From positions 45,146 through 109,145 of IMG/VR virus record IMGVR_UViG_3300045125_000169: a stretch of DNA of 64,000 nucleotides; one strand, written 5' to 3'. The notes under the pieces were generated by a model. That model saw only the letters and a list, made by a program, of their open reading frames with translations, ran no database searches and was not told the origin of the DNA. Origin of the DNA: a virus. Position numbers and translations under genes: made by a program. The stretch's first letter is position 1, and each line of letters opens with the position of its first letter. Positions 50,474-63,751 of this stretch are shown in pieces.

Positions 50474-52489
50474 TTAAACAATGAGCCAACCTGATGTTCC
50501 GTCGCTAACTAAACTTACTGCTTCATATCTTGCTAAAAGAACGGGGTTTGTCGAACCATCTATGGTTTGTAAAGCCGCTGCTGCGACTTGGATAAACGAG
50601 GCGGAATTATTACTTTTCACGAGGATATGCCGACCCCGATTCGCTGATGATATCGTAGGCAGCGTTACAGCTAAGGTCGTCGATCCAGTAGCAATCACAA
50701 TGTAATCATGATCGGCAACTGTGTAGTTAGCTTGTACGCTCGTCATCGCCCTCGTTGTGAAGGCAGACGAAAAACTCAAAGAACCAATCACTTCTGTGGT
50801 CTGAGCAATATTTAAGTCAGCGCGAACTGTGCCCGCAGAAGACGTGCTCACGATATTGGTGCCCGTCTGACTGTAGGTAAAAGTAGTTGCATTAGGTATA
50901 GAAGCTACCGTAAAGGTTCCATTGACGGATGTATTGGCAACAGCGTTTACGGTAACAGTCGCACCGGGATAAAAACCATGAGCCGTAGAAGTAATAATTG
51001 TGACAATATTAGATGTTCGAGCGAGACTCGAAATAGTCGCTATTCCCCCGATTTGAAGGCTCGTACTGATATTACCTCTTCCTTGCACAAGTAGTTGTTG
51101 CATGGAAGCGACATCAGAGGAAGAGTCGGATAAAACTAAACTTTTAGCTTTCATATTTTGCAACGCACCAGCATCATCGACGATATTCATCGATAATGCC
51201 GGTGTATGTAATATACCAGTGGTGGTGCGGATATCCCCGACCACATCTAAAGTTTGAGTGGCCGCACTGGAAATGTTGGTCGATAGAAGGAGTGTCTTCG
51301 CCCTGATATTTTGACTGGCACCAGCATCATCGACGATATTCATCGAAACGGCTGGGGTGTGTACTAAACCTGTTGTCGTCCGAATGTCGCCTATCACATC
51401 TAAGGCTTGGCTGGCGATGGAACTAACATCTCCGACTTTTAAAGCCGTCTTGATTGCAAGCCTACGGGTTCCAGTGCTATCTAAAAACTCATTGCCCGTC
51501 GAATTATCAAATAGTCGCGTTTGAATATCGGGTCCAATCACAGTTTCGCGAATCTGTGAAATTGCACCCGTAGTTATAATCATTTCCCTAACGGTATTGA
51601 CTCCGAAGTTACCCGTCCCAGATTTGGCAGGTGCCGTAGACACACCAAACCCGCTACTATAAACTTCGACGTTACAATTCCGAACTCCGTTGCCAGACCC
51701 ACCATCAAACACCACGACCTGAGGTAGGTTTCTTAATTGTAAAGAAAGAACACGAGACCCGTTACCAAGCGTCCCGCTGGTACTACTGCTTGTCGAGCGA
51801 ATATAAAACGCAGTGGTCATGGAACCCGCGTTTTCAATGATCGTGCCGTAACCCTCGCCTTCGATCGTCAGGGTTTTCCCCGACCAAGAAAGTGCCGCAG
51901 AACTGCTGATGACACTGTTTCCTGGACCTGTGAGGTTATAAGTTCCGGCAAGAACTAAAATTCGATCTCCATCCAAGGCGTCATCAATCGCACCTTGAAT
52001 CGTGGTGTGGGTCGCAAAAGGATTGGTGGCACTGCCCACAATCGCATCATAAATCGAGGTTCCCCTCGTCACACCTGCTTTCGTCCACTGGGGAGCAGCA
52101 AGAACAACCCAGTTGCCCAAAGTTACAATATCATTTGTTGATGTTCTAAGAAAAAGCTGAATCCAGTTCGGACGGGGTTTTTGTTGGGACGAAACATCGG
52201 CAATCAACGAGGTTCCGAGAACGACTGTAGTCGTTCCCGCAGTTCGTCTGATTTCAATCCAAATCGAGGTGTTGGAACCACTTAAGGTGTAAGACCCGTC
52301 CGGTATAACCGTGATTGCGGGAGCCCCACCGTCGTTTGGAGTGCTTATAATCCGGAGATTTCTCGTATCGACCTTATTAACCGCGCTATCCCAGCGCATC
52401 TCTCCGACAAGGCGAATATTACGATCGTTAAATAGTTCACCGAGCTTGCGTGGCTGATTAGTGACAGGATCGATCACATTATTAAGCAT
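50474..52489 (-). CDS. Tail fibre protein with beta-helix and repeats (671 aa)
   Basis: Intact. N-terminal fibre-type region (LGELFNDRNIRLVGEMRW), then a pectate-lyase-like helix (HTTIQGAIDDALDGDRILVL...AGTYNLTGPG). Two near-identical repeats of LDVIGDIRTTTGLVHTPAVS / MNIVDDAGASQNIRAKTLLL type follow, then an HGF module and a C-terminal domain (TVADHDYIVIATGSTTLAVT, SLVSDGTSGWLIV) homologous to the giant fibre's end. Directly upstream of AAA+ no. 2. Confidence 0.8.
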   Translation of the reverse strand: MLNNVIDPVTNQPRKLGELFNDRNIRLVGEMRWDSAVNKVDTRNLRIISTPNDGGAPAITVIPDGSYTLSGSNTSIWIEIRRTAGTTTVVLGTSLIADVSSQQKPRPNWIQLFLRTSTNDIVTLGNWVVLAAPQWTKAGVTRGTSIYDAIVGSATNPFATHTTIQGAIDDALDGDRILVLAGTYNLTGPGNSVISSSAALSWSGKTLTIEGEGYGTIIENAGSMTTAFYIRSTSSSTSGTLGNGSRVLSLQLRNLPQVVVFDGGSGNGVRNCNVEVYSSGFGVSTAPAKSGTGNFGVNTVREMIITTGAISQIRETVIGPDIQTRLFDNSTGNEFLDSTGTRRLAIKTALKVGDVSSIASQALDVIGDIRTTTGLVHTPAVSMNIVDDAGASQNIRAKTLLLSTNISSAATQTLDVVGDIRTTTGILHTPALSMNIVDDAGALQNMKAKSLVLSDSSSDVASMQQLLVQGRGNISTSLQIGGIATISSLARTSNIVTIITSTAHGFYPGATVTVNAVANTSVNGTFTVASIPNATTFTYSQTGTNIVSTSSAGTVRADLNIAQTTEVIGSLSFSSAFTTRAMTSVQANYTVADHDYIVIATGSTTLAVTLPTISSANRGRHILVKSNNSASFIQVAAAALQTIDGSTNPVLLARYEAVSLVSDGTSGWLIV

Positions 52490-52513
52490 ATAGATACCAC
52501 CTGTAGAGTTACC

Positions 52514-55500
52514 TCAGTACCCAAGGACAATAACGTCTCCCGTACTGTGTGCGGTTAAAACGGGACGTATGACCGTAGAAGAAGCTCTTAATCTATCTGT
52601 CACGAAATCTAAGAACTGGAAGCCAAGTGCATAAGGCCCTCGGACAACAAACTGTCCGAGAGTCGCAGAACCAAAATTGATTGACTGTATGCCGTGATTA
52701 GTGCCTTCTATTTTAAACTTAAACCGCTTGCTAATGCCAGTATTTATTTCCTCAAGATGATAGGTTATCGGTGGAATATAACTGTTACGATTTTCAAATC
52801 GTAAATCAAAAGCCAAAAACTCACGCGGCTCATAAGTCCCGTGGGTTAAAAGATGGCCACCAAAATACCGCGAGAGAAGAAACTGAGAGTCACGATTTTC
52901 TCCCAGGACAAGCGCATATCGATCGCCAGGATGCTCGTAATCAAGCCAATAACTGAGACCTGTTGCATTTGGGTCTAAAACCAAAGAGTTCTGAGTGCAA
53001 AATTCTAACACCAAATGTTGACCGGAGGTCGTCAAAAGAAAGGTGACAGGACCGTTAATTGTATACGAGGTATTGGCGTCTGAATTTTTAAACGTGTGTG
53101 TCCCAATAAAGGTGACCGCAGGCAACGCTTCTAAGCGAAAAAGACCCGAAGCTGGAAGGGTAGCCGACCCGAAATAGCTGGACTGCGTGACCCCAGCGGG
53201 GGAGCTAACCGAATACCCGCGCCATAACCAAAGACAGACCCCCCCGAGAGGACGCCTTGGGTGTTGCCAGAAATTCTCGGCCAACGACGCGAATTGATGA
53301 TCGCAAGCGCACCGCTCGAAAAACTGGTTTCTAATGTCGTGGTCGAGTCATTCATCACACCGCAAAGGGAACCTGTGTACGCTGACGGTTGCCATTTCAA
53401 ACCAAATAGTTCACCCTCTTTACGAGTCCCCAAAGGCAAAAGTTCTTTTTTGACGAGGCTCGGATACTCCGTGATGATCTTGGTCTCGGCTTGATTGATC
53501 GACACCAACTCTTCGCGGTACTGACGGTCTTGAAGCGCAAGCAGACGACCCGATCCTAAAACCGATTCACCCAAAGACTTCCAACCGTTGTTGCTCCTGA
53601 CGATCGTCCAGTGACCTAAGGGCTTACTGGGTCGATTGGACCTGTAGAGCAAATCCCCTTTGTAGGTCCACGAGACGAAATTGTAACTTGCTTCCTCTTG
53701 CGCACTGAGACTGACAAGCCGACCTCGTGCCGCAAAGGCACTGCCGTAAATACTGCCATCGTTAGCAAGGAAGAAAACTCCCATCTCCCGGTTTGCAGAG
53801 GTGCCTGTCTCAGCGGGAAGGGGGCAGGCCACACGGACACCATCGACCGTGGCTTGAGTCACGGGATAGCGCACACGGCAATAATTGGAAAATCCGCTGG
53901 TCTGAGTTGCATTTGGTGTAACCGCAAAGGTCCAGCCGACCGTCGCGTAATCAGACCTCAACACTCCTGCTTGACCTGTTGATGAGCCACCCAGGACCCA
54001 AAAGACCGGATTGGAACCCGTGGTCCTTTCTAACTTCGGAGCTTCAAACCCACCAGAGGACGTTTGATGCACCGTACTCCAAATACCAGAGAGGTCTCTT
54101 AACGTGAGCAGCGCATCAAAATTTGCGCCACATTCTGTCAGGACCAAAACCGTTCCGTCACTCAAGACGAGAGGTGTCGCAGGAGCTTTTCCGGCCTGAG
54201 CTGCCATGGAGGGAAGGGGCTTCTCACCGTTGTAACCAACGCGCTCCCAGACCACGCGAGGTTAGGATCGACGATGTTTTCAATCCTTCGATAAAAGACG
54301 AGTTGACCGCCCTCGCGTGAGTCTTCTGAAGCCACAATATCCCAACTCCCCACCACGGGATTGTAGGCGATCTGCGGTATGGCCGCATTCAGACTGACGA
54401 CATACGGCCCATTGAAATCTGTGCCAGCCCTCTCGATCGTCAGGGTGTCGGCTTCGACATCGTATTGAATGAATATGAGACGGTTTGGAGCACTTATGGT
54501 CCTGTAAACGAAGCCAACCTTTTTTTGTCGGGCGTAATCGCCCAACTAAAATCAAAGCACTGATGAACCCCGAAATGGCAATATCACCGCGTATTGGAGA
54601 ACCATACATGTACTCGGTCTGTCTGCCTTGATTTGTTCCGTATCGTGCGTTGGCGGTCCAGAAGTAACCACCCCGACTGAGACCAGCCCAAAGATAAGGA
54701 AGGCCCAGGTTTTTTACGACCGTACCCGTGTCGTACCAAGTCACACCCTCATAGTCCGAACAAGTGCCAAAACTACTAACTCCATGCGGTGGAAGTTCCG
54801 GTTCGGCATAAGAGGCCATTTGCAGGCTGAGTTCTCCCCCACGGTCCACGCCCACCTGGGCGCTGTAGCAGTTCGTCGGGGTGTTGGAGAAAACCGCTTG
54901 ATCCGTAAAAATACGCTTCGTGAAAACCGACCACGCTTGCGTTTCAAACCCACTTATTGAGCCGCTGAGAACGCCTCGAATCAACCCTTGGGACGGTGCC
55001 CAAAAGAAAACATCCTCGACAAGTGTAGACGCTCCGACGTAGGCATCTCCGAAGGTTCGACCTAACATGGACCCACTGCGGCTGGTGACGTTGGGAGTGC
55101 CCATCGCTAGTGTGTTGAGGTAAGTGCCTCCGGTGCCAATCACAGACAGGTTCCAGACTGTCGGGCTAGAGCTTGCCCCTTCAAACAGGGTGTAGAGCTT
55201 CATCTGCCCCGTGGCCCCTGTCGCGAGCCACATCACGGCCTTGAAGGTCGGATGGTAGACCGCTCCCAGGCTTTGAGTCAGCCCACTGGTTTCCGCCCCG
55301 CTAAGGGTCAGTCCGTCCGGTGCGCCAAGGGCCGCTGAGTCGAAGGTGTTCGTCAGGCGAAGCCACCGGAAGAGCGTCGGTCTGCCGCTGCGGGCGTTGG
55401 AACGGACCAGAAATTGAAATCCTGTCGGGCTTGCGGCCCCGTGGCCTGCCATCGCATCGGACGAGGGATTGTATTGGAAGCTCCCCGCTGTAGCCCAGGT

Positions 55501-58414
55501 GACTTGCACATCTGTTCCTGCCGAAGGACTTTGATCGGTCAACGTGACTTTAGTCCAGGCGTCAGAGGTCACCGAGTAACGCCACCACGTCGGACGGTTT
55601 GAGCGTCCCACGTCACTCACAAGAGCCACGACATCGCGAGTGCCCATGGTGTCGTTATAAAGATCGAGGTTGGCAATCACACCTGAGCAGGTTCCCGCAG
55701 GACTGATAGTGCGCTTGGTGAAAGTAAACGTTCCCGCTCCCCATCCACCGCTATCGGTCGAGGATGTCCAAGAGCCGTGATATGCAATAAATTCTTGAGT
55801 GCTCGAAGCTCCCAAAATGTAGACCGTTTGTCGATATGGGTCCAGCACCCAGCTATGTGGCGTGAAGGTTCCAAAATAACTGCTGGTCAAAACCGCAGCG
55901 AGTCGAGCGGTCCCAGGCCCACCACACAAAACATAAAACGTCGTCTTGGTCGCATCGTGAGCAACCGTGATAAACGCTCCGTTGGGCTGACAGAAAGCGA
56001 AATTCTCGACTCTCATAGTTGACCAGTCGAGACGTAAGATGCTTTCACGGTCGATGCTTGGCGGAACTAAAATATTGCCTTGGAAAAATTTCGACAAAGG
56101 CAGGCCCGACCGTTGCAAGAAGCCACCATTGTCCCCATCCATATTCAGGGTCTCAGGGTCGAGCGTGACGTTGAATCCTGTATCCTTCGGGTGGTAGGAC
56201 AAAAGACCACGAGAACCAGCCGCCTCTGTGAATACTCGCGGAGCAACCGCATCAATATAATTGTCGTCCTGGTAATACCGAATCGACTTCCCATCAACCG
56301 TTGTGAAAAGGGAATAGTTTTGTGTCTGCAAAGAAAAATCAACCTGCCCTGCCTCATAAAAAGACGTGCTCGACGGTACAGTTGTGACGAGGGGTAAGGA
56401 AACCGAATCACGAACGGTTGGACTTTGCAACGTCCCCCAACCGGACGCCATGGTGTAGGAGAGCACTTGACCATCGGTTTTGAGAAGCGCAAGGCCCGTA
56501 CCGAGCCGTGTCATGCTCGTGAAAGGGCCGCTCCCTGCGGGATTTCCCTGGACAAGACGCCAGCCTTTTGCAGGTCGATCAAAGTAGTACAGCCCGGAAG
56601 TCGGAACTAGGCCGTATAAGGTCCCCTGATGGTTGATAAGATGCGTGGGAACCGAAGGCACTCCGTTCAAAAGGGCGCTGCTATCATACCAAGATCCAAT
56701 CGCGGGCTCAGTGGAGATGCGGCTTTCTGGTGTTTCTGTTTGATATTGAAGGTTAGTTCTTTCGTAGAGTTTTTGTAAAAGTGCCGTATGATCGGCGACC
56801 TTCTTGGTGAGATTGGCCCCTTTGAAAGACGCAAACCCGTCAAAAAGAGGCGCAGGGTTTCGGCCCTCCGTCATGCCAAGATAGCGACCAATCGGAAGCA
56901 GGGAGCCGTTGATATCAAACGTAGTGGTGGCACTGCCGGGAAGAAGCCTTTTTCCATCCAACCAAAGAGCTTTACCAGAAGAAGAAAGAGCGTAGAGCAA
57001 GACTTTCTGTCCGAAGTTGTCGGACCTAAGACTAAAGATCTCGTCATCGCCACAAGAGTGGCTGAGGAACCACTCACCAAGATCACAGCACAATAGTTGA
57101 CAGGAACGACCAGGGAACCCGCAGAAAACGTCGCAATAGGATCTGTGCGATGAATCGAGCGCAGTGAGAAAGTTGGATACGTTAAAGTGTTAGTCGCTCC
57201 ATTCCAAGAAAAACTCCACTACTGGGACGCCCTTCAGAGTTATACACGGGGTCGTCAGACGAGAGAAAAAGTTTCTCTCTTCAAACATATTTTGTTCAAA
57301 AAGATCCAACTTCTCCCAAAGAGCCGCAGCCGATTTCGCCAGAGAGGGTGTGTGCGTGAATTGATTCGAGAGAACCATTTCGGTCGAGGTGACAAGCGGT
57401 TGGCCTGTAAAACTCTTGAGGGGGTTCAGTGCATTGTTGACGTTGGCCGTCAACGTGTTGGGTGAGTTGCCATAACGAAGAGTTGAAGTGCCGTTGTCAA
57501 CGGCTTGGCTTAAGGAAGTCGCGCTCGCAAAATGATTGCAAATGATTTTATTGTCTGTAAGAGAAATACTCGAAATTTTATAAGCGGGGCCTTCTAACGT
57601 CGTTGAAAAAAACTTTTAGAAAGACAACCCTCACGACTTTCAAACTGAACCGCTGCCCCTTTAAAAGGACCATGAAACTCGCAGGCTTCGACCGTTTGCT
57701 GCACCCCTGAAAAGCCACCGCGACGGTGGTTGCGCTAGTATTAGTCGTGGAAAATTTGCTAAAAAGAACTCGGCTGCGAGGTCCAACCAGAGAGATGCCT
57801 AAGCGAGCAACATGGATCAGAGAGCACCTTTGCAACGTAGACTCTTCGCCTGCAAGGACCACTAACGGCTGATCGGTGATGGCGGCTCCGTTTAAGGTAA
57901 AACGGTCCACCAAACTTCCAACACCCACGGCGAACAGGGGGAAGTTGCCCGAAGTTGTCAGAGTGGTGATTGCCGGGTGAACACCGAGAAGGCGAATATG
58001 GCTTCCGAGGCTGACGGTCTCATTAAAAGTGTAGGTTCCGGCCAGAACAACCAACCAGCCGCCCTCGCTGGGCAAAGAGGCTAGTGCGTCTTCAAACACC
58101 TGATGGGTCGAACCTTCAAAATCAGCCCCTGAGCCTATAGGTCCGACCAATTTGAAGGCTCGCATCTCGAACCGATTTTCATATTTTGCCACGGTCACAA
58201 ACGGATTGGTTGCGTTCGGCCCTGTGAGCGCGTTGCGCAGACCTGCCACAAAGGTGTCAGGCTCTAAAGCATACGGCTCAAGTTTGGTAAGGACCGTATT
58301 CCACGGGTCTAAGGGAGCAATACCCCCCACTTCGGGATAGGCAAAGGCTTGCGACGACCGAATAACGGTATCGAGAATTGAAACGACGGAAGGTGTTGAA
58401 ATCTTCTGTTGCAC
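52514..58414 (-). CDS. Giant tailspike with beta-helix and propeller-like repeats (about 1,965 codons)
   Basis: MQQKISTPSVVSILDTVIRS at the N-terminus leads to GPIGSGADFEG and LVVLAGTYTFNETVSLGSHI (pectate-lyase-like helix). Breaks near 57700, 57215, 57050, 54540, 54240 and 53200 join the rest; for example VEFSWNGATNTLTYPTFSLR bridges 57200. The long middle (57050-53300) has irregular repeats such as SWVLDPYRQTVYILGAS and AYNPVVGSWDIVASED, which look like beta-propeller blades. The C-terminus is beta-rich to GDVIVLGY. Probably a receptor-binding or polysaccharide-contacting spike; enzymatic activity is not visible. Confidence 0.6.
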
Positions 58415-58426
58415 AAGAGACGCCTT

Positions 58427-61248
58427 TCAAGTTCCAAATACCAAGGTGCCCGACAAGTTTTGCACCCAAAGAAACTGATTCTGTTTCAGCCTCGTCAACG
58501 GCAGAGTCACACGCTGGATCGTGACATTCTGGTCCGAACCTGGGTTCCAAGTGTGCGTGATGAGAAGACCTTGACCCGAAGCCAACGTGGTGAGGTTGGC
58601 GCTTACGCTCGTTTGATCGAGGAAGACGTTCCGTGTAATCGGCAAACCCGTGGCGGTGGTCAGCGCGAGTTTTTCCCAAAGCAGATCGGTCCCCGTCCAT
58701 ACGATGTTATCCGTGAGAACCGTGGGTGTGGCCGTGGGAATGACCTGCCTGCCAAAACCAAGCGGGGTCGGCCAACGGCCTCCAGAAATCAACTCCGTTT
58801 GGTCCCAAAGGAAAAGAGATGTGCCTTTCCGACGAGCAAAGGCAAAGTATTTGGTGCGGTTCGGGTAGTCGTTTGGAAGCGGTAAAGACCCGTTGGTCGT
58901 CAGCACCGTTCCTGCAACTTGCGATGTAGACGAGGATAGGGTGTTTTGCGTCCAACTGAGATAGAGCAGTTGTCCGTCATTTAAGGTCCAGGTTTGAGGG
59001 TTGACGACCACACGGCCTGCGTTGTGCGGAAAGTTATAGGTCAAAGTGTCGGAAAGCGTCAGTTGGCTTCCGTCATAACCCAAATATCCGTCACTTGGGA
59101 TTTCAATGATGTGATTACTGTACTCATAAAGAGTTCGCAAAAGCTGATCGTGCTTTTGGACCCGAATAGTCAAAGGCTCATTTTCTATGCCTGCGAAGTT
59201 GGCTGAATACGTCGCATCGTAATCGTTATAGTCAGTCGCTCCGAGGTAGTCGATCATCGACTTGGAAGAGCCATCGATAAAATAAGTGCCTGTCTGCCCA
59301 CCTGTGCCTGGGAACCTTGAACCGCCCCCACCTCGCCACCAAAGAGTGTCTCCCAGACAATAAGCGAGCACGAAGACCTGACGATTGCTTGCATCATTGA
59401 CGATCGACCCTACAGGATCAATAAACGGTGCGAGAGTAATATTGGAAGCATTCAAGGTGCGGTCGAGTTTGTAATAAAGCGCATCCCCGCTATTGAGCGT
59501 GACCGAAGACACGGTGCGGCCTGAGACTGTCACATAAAGGTCTTGCGCGACGTTGGCCGACCATGTGGCACCAGAGTTTTGCGAGTTGACCACGCTGCCT
59601 AAGTTATAAGCGTTGGGGTTGGTGGTGTACGAGACGTTTAGGGCGGAAGAAAAGGTCGTCGAGCCCACCAGGACAATCGCATAATAAGAGCCTGCGTTGA
59701 CGCTGATAGGACTACTGAACGTGAAGGTCACGTCCGTGGCCGTGGTGCTTAAGGATGTAAAGTTGATGATAGCCGAAGACCCTAGCGAGCTTCCCGCTGG
59801 GGCAGGTGTTCCCTCGACCGTGGTCACTTGGTAGAGACGAGCATGAACGGACCCCGTAGCTCCCGCCGTGCGCGACAACTTAAATTTGGCCGAACTGATT
59901 GAGCCCGTGTAAGGGCTTTGAAAGGTTTGCCCTAGATAAGCCGCACTCCCTGCAAAGCTCAAAGCACCGGAGGCACTGGTCTGGGTCGCGTAGTTGACCG
60001 TCGTGTAAGAACCCAGTTGCGGCAAAATCCAATAGGCTTCGCGGTGACTGGACACAAGACGCATCGGACCACTGGTGCTAACCTGATGGGACACTGGGTT
60101 CCAAGACACCGTGGTCGTGTCGGTGTCACCCATCAAGTGGAAGTTGCGCTCCTCATACCGCCATTGGAGCAGGAGATCCATCGCTCCAGCACGAGCCGTG
60201 AGGTTTTCCCCGCAGGCCCTGCATAATTGTTGGAATATATTGGTGACCCTTGTAGGACAGAAGTGCTGCCGATGTATTGCAAGAGTTTATTGAAGTCATC
60301 GACTTCGTTATTGTTTGAATTGGGTGTGTTCGCCCTAAATAGAACAGTTGTTTGACCTTCACTATCAAGTACAGGGTCAAGGCTATAACCGCCGTCATTG
60401 AGATGGTTGCCGACAATTCTTGTCTGGGACGCACCGGAAACGAGGAGTTGGCCGTTTTTAAAGACGTTACCAATAATCGACCATGCTGCGGGACTGGAAG
60501 CGTTGATGGCATAAGTCCCAGGGCAATCAAAGATGTTTTGGGAAATATGGACGTTGCTCGTGGACTCACCAACAAGAGACCCACCCGATAACTTACAGCC
60601 ATGCACATGAAGGTTGGAGATTCCCGACTGCATTTCGATCGTTTTACCATCGAGAGCCGCACTGATCTCGACGTTGGAAAAAGACACGTCATCGCCTTGG
60701 ACCTGAACGACCGTGGCGGTCTCACAGGTATTGACGAGTTTGACATGCTCTAAAAAGAATTTTCACCGATGATTAAAACGGGATTACTCGTGGACGTGGT
60801 GAGGATGGCCGTGCCTTCGGACGCGCCCATCACATAAGAGTTCTCGGGTATCGTGATCGACGAGGAGAAGTTGTAAGTTCCTGGCCTGACCGTGAGCCAT
60901 CGACACCCGCTTGACAGGACGCTTTCCAAAGATCGCCTCGGTTTCGCCTTCATAGTCGGAACCTGATCCTGTTGGTCCTACCGTCTTCCAAGGGATACGA
61001 CCATCGAGCTTGAGGTTGAGATGCGAGACGGTGACATACGGATTTGATGCCGATGGAATCGAGGCATTGGTAAGCGCATTTTTTTCGTCAAATGTCGGTG
61101 ACCGTGCTGCGATCTTTGCCAACACGGAGTCATAAAATTCACCGGAGGAGACATCGAGCGGAAGGTGGCTTGAAATCGTGGTGATCTTAGTGTCTAAGAT
61201 CTTGTCCACATCCTCTGTTCTGATTTTAATATTGTCAGCCATCGCCAC
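58427..61248 (-). CDS. Tailspike with N-terminal beta-helix (about 940 codons)
   Basis: MADNIKIRTEDVDKILDTKI, then TVGPTGSGSDYEGETEAIF. A break near 60915 joins ESVLSSGCRWLTVRPGTYNF, and another near 60760 joins the right-handed helix turns (SNVHISQNIFDCPGTYAINA, WSIIGNVFKNGQLLVSG). A break near 60165 leads to a jelly-roll-like sandwich and then a long C-terminal domain ending WVQNLSGTLVFGT. It shares the GPxGSGxDxEG module with the 52514-58414 gene, so these spikes are paralogous at their N-terminal helix. Confidence 0.65.
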
Positions 61249-61251
61249 GCC

Positions 61252-61518
61252 TTATTCTTGATCTGCTTCGTCTTCTTCCGCAAAATCGTCGTCGTATTCA
61301 TCATCATCATCATCATCGTCGTCTTCATCAAAATCTTCAGCAGGCAAAGAGGCAATCAAAGGCAGTAGTTTGGTTTCACGCCAATCGACGACGTTTTGTG
61401 GCTCGACCACATAAAAGCACCAGACAAAGTAATCTAGGTGCATAAGCTCTTCCCGAGAGAGCTTCGAGAGGTCTATCAGGATCAATTCGTCAGGCGACAT
61501 GCTACAAAAATCAACCAT
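61252..61518 (-). CDS. Small protein with poly-acidic tail (88 aa)
   Basis: MVDFCSMSPDELILIDLSKL is followed by a Trp-containing helix and an extreme acidic C-terminus (DEDDDDDDDDEYDDDFAEED). Intact, with only 3 bases to each neighbour. Perhaps an assembly chaperone or DNA mimic; unrecognised. Confidence 0.65.
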   Translation of the reverse strand: MVDFCSMSPDELILIDLSKLSREELMHLDYFVWCFYVVEPQNVVDWRETKLLPLIASLPAEDFDEDDDDDDDDEYDDDFAEEDEADQE

Positions 61519-61521
61519 GGT

Positions 61522-63751
61522 TCAATCCCTCGGCAAAATGATTTGCGCCTCTGTCAAAAGAGCCGTTCCAGCCAACGTATCAAGTGTATTATCCGATAGT
61601 CTTCTGATGATAACAGAAACGTGGCTGACATCTATACCGGAAACAAAACCATAGTCATCTGTGCTGAACGTAAAGACTGCTTTTTGCTCTTGATTAAAAA
61701 TAAGTTTATTTCTGGTGGAAATGCCAGACTTAGAAGTCGTCAGTCCAAACTGGTAACCATTTCTGTAGCGGAACGTGACCGACACATCCCAAAGCACGTC
61801 ACCACTAAAAACACTGTTAGTGGACCAGTAAAGATGAATTTCAAAAGCATTGGCGCGATCAATTCTCGACGAGAACTTAATCGGGAGCGTGACCGGCAGT
61901 GCCGTTGCCTGTTTCCTCAAAAGCAAGCACGTTGAGACCAGAGGCAAGAGCCCGACTGACGCCCGTTCCAGGAACCGGAGCTAAGTGAGAGTCGAGAGAA
62001 ATTTTAAGAAAGTCCACACCATCTTCGTTATTGGTACGTGGGTGCGGGTAGTTTTCCTGCCATGTCGTTCCTGAGGTGGATGTTTTGGCGGGAATCCCAC
62101 CTAAAAAATAATTTTTTCAACTATGCCGTTCATACCCGTGAAGACGGGAGGCACCGTAGAAAAGAACCAGTTATGATGAACATGAAAACGAGTCAAGCCG
62201 CTGCTCATCACATCCATAGCAATCGTCGAAAAGTGATTGCGGTCGATAAACGCGGCATCCGCATTTTGGAGCATGAGACCCCGTGATCCGGTGAATGAAC
62301 ATCCTTGGACGCGCAAGGTCTCTGAGCCGCTCACTGCCGAGACGCCATAAAAACCTGTCGATTGGACGTTGAATTTGCAATCCTTGATTTCACAACGCTG
62401 CTGATTCGCTCCGACTGTCACAAGGTTGGTATTAAGACCTGTAAAGGAAAGACCAACGATCGAAGAGCGCGTTTTCAAATTGAAAGCGGGAATCCCTGAC
62501 GTTACAAACTCAGGAACGGTAGAGCCAAAATCCGCAGATTTCACCACCACACCTTCGGGGATATCGACCGTGGCCGTAAAAATAAAAGTGGACCCCGCAA
62601 GAACCAGCACTTCTTTGGTGTAGGGGTCACTAAACGCTTGGATAAAAGGCTCTTGGTCGTTGCCAACGAAGTCGGCAAACGAGTTCGCCCCTCTACCGTG
62701 CGAGTGCGTCCTATGTAGGCTTGTTGGTAGCGACCTGGACGGTTGGAAAGCCAACGGGTCGCTGTTCCCGAATCGAGAAAAGGCGAATCAGCAGTATGAG
62801 TGCAGTTGGTGAAGAGGTTGCTGAGGGCTTGAGCCTCGACACTCACCGCACCTTTATAAAAAGTACAGTTGTTGGTAATCGTGAAGTCCGCGTCCTCTTG
62901 CAGCTTCAGGGCCGTGGAAAGGTTAGAGCTAAGGTTGAACTGACAATCCTCGACGCGGGTACGCTCGGCGTTGACCACCAAGCCTTCGACGAGGACACCC
63001 TCAAAGATGCATCTGCGAATCACCACAGTCAGGAGCTTCTATAGAAATTCCTTTGAGTCCATGCGCGAGGGTTGAGCCTGCTGCGGAGCGAAACGTACAT
63101 TCTTCAATCAGGGTGTTTTCACGACTGATCTTAATCCCCGAGGTGCCATCGCTTTTTTAGCTCGAAAATCAGACCTCGAATAGTCGCCTGACTTGTGCCA
63201 GGGCCAATAAGTTGCAAGCCTGGAGCGAAGCACTCAAACCGCAAGACCGTGTTGCGCAGCGCCATACATTCAAGGAGAAGGGCGTTGTTTTCCACCTGAC
63301 GATAGGGTTGTGGGGCTTCGACGATACTATCGGAGGATCGGGTCAAACTGCACCGTGACAGGCACGGTCCCCGCGCTATCCCAGACCACGGGCGTGTAGT
63401 CACCGGAGAAATTGAGCCGATAAAGCCCGAGGCAAAATTTCAACCGCACGACTTCAGCAGTCGCGACATAAGCAAGAGCCGCAATCAGGTTTTCCACATC
63501 CTCTTTTTGAAACGTCGCAACCGTCCCTTCAGGGCCGTAAGTAACATAAGGATTTTTTAAGGTGTTGGAGTCTTGGGTCTTGCGAGGTCACAAACCGATT
63601 GACCAACGTTGGCTCATAGGCCGTACCAACCATGGCATTTTTTTGATTTTGTGTTGGTAAAAGCAGACGTTCCGCGTCTTCAATAATCCGACCAGAACCC
63701 AAAGAGGTGATGTTATCTATGATTGCAAAATTCGATGAGTATGAATTTCAT
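61522..63751 (-). CDS. Right-handed beta-helix tailspike (about 740 codons)
   Basis: ATG 63749-63751 (MKF...SSNFAIIDNITSLGSG, IIEDAERLLLPTQNQKNAMV) overlaps the previous stop as ATGA. Breaks near 63740, 63570, 63330, 63160, 63020, 62690, 62105 and 61920. The joined reading has repeated helix rungs (ERTRVEDCQFNLSSNLSTAL, QQRCEIKDCKFNVQSTGFYG, ETLRVQGCSFTGSRGLMLQN) and a C-terminal beta domain ending TEAQIILPRD. Typical tailspike architecture for surface-glycan contact. Confidence 0.6.
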
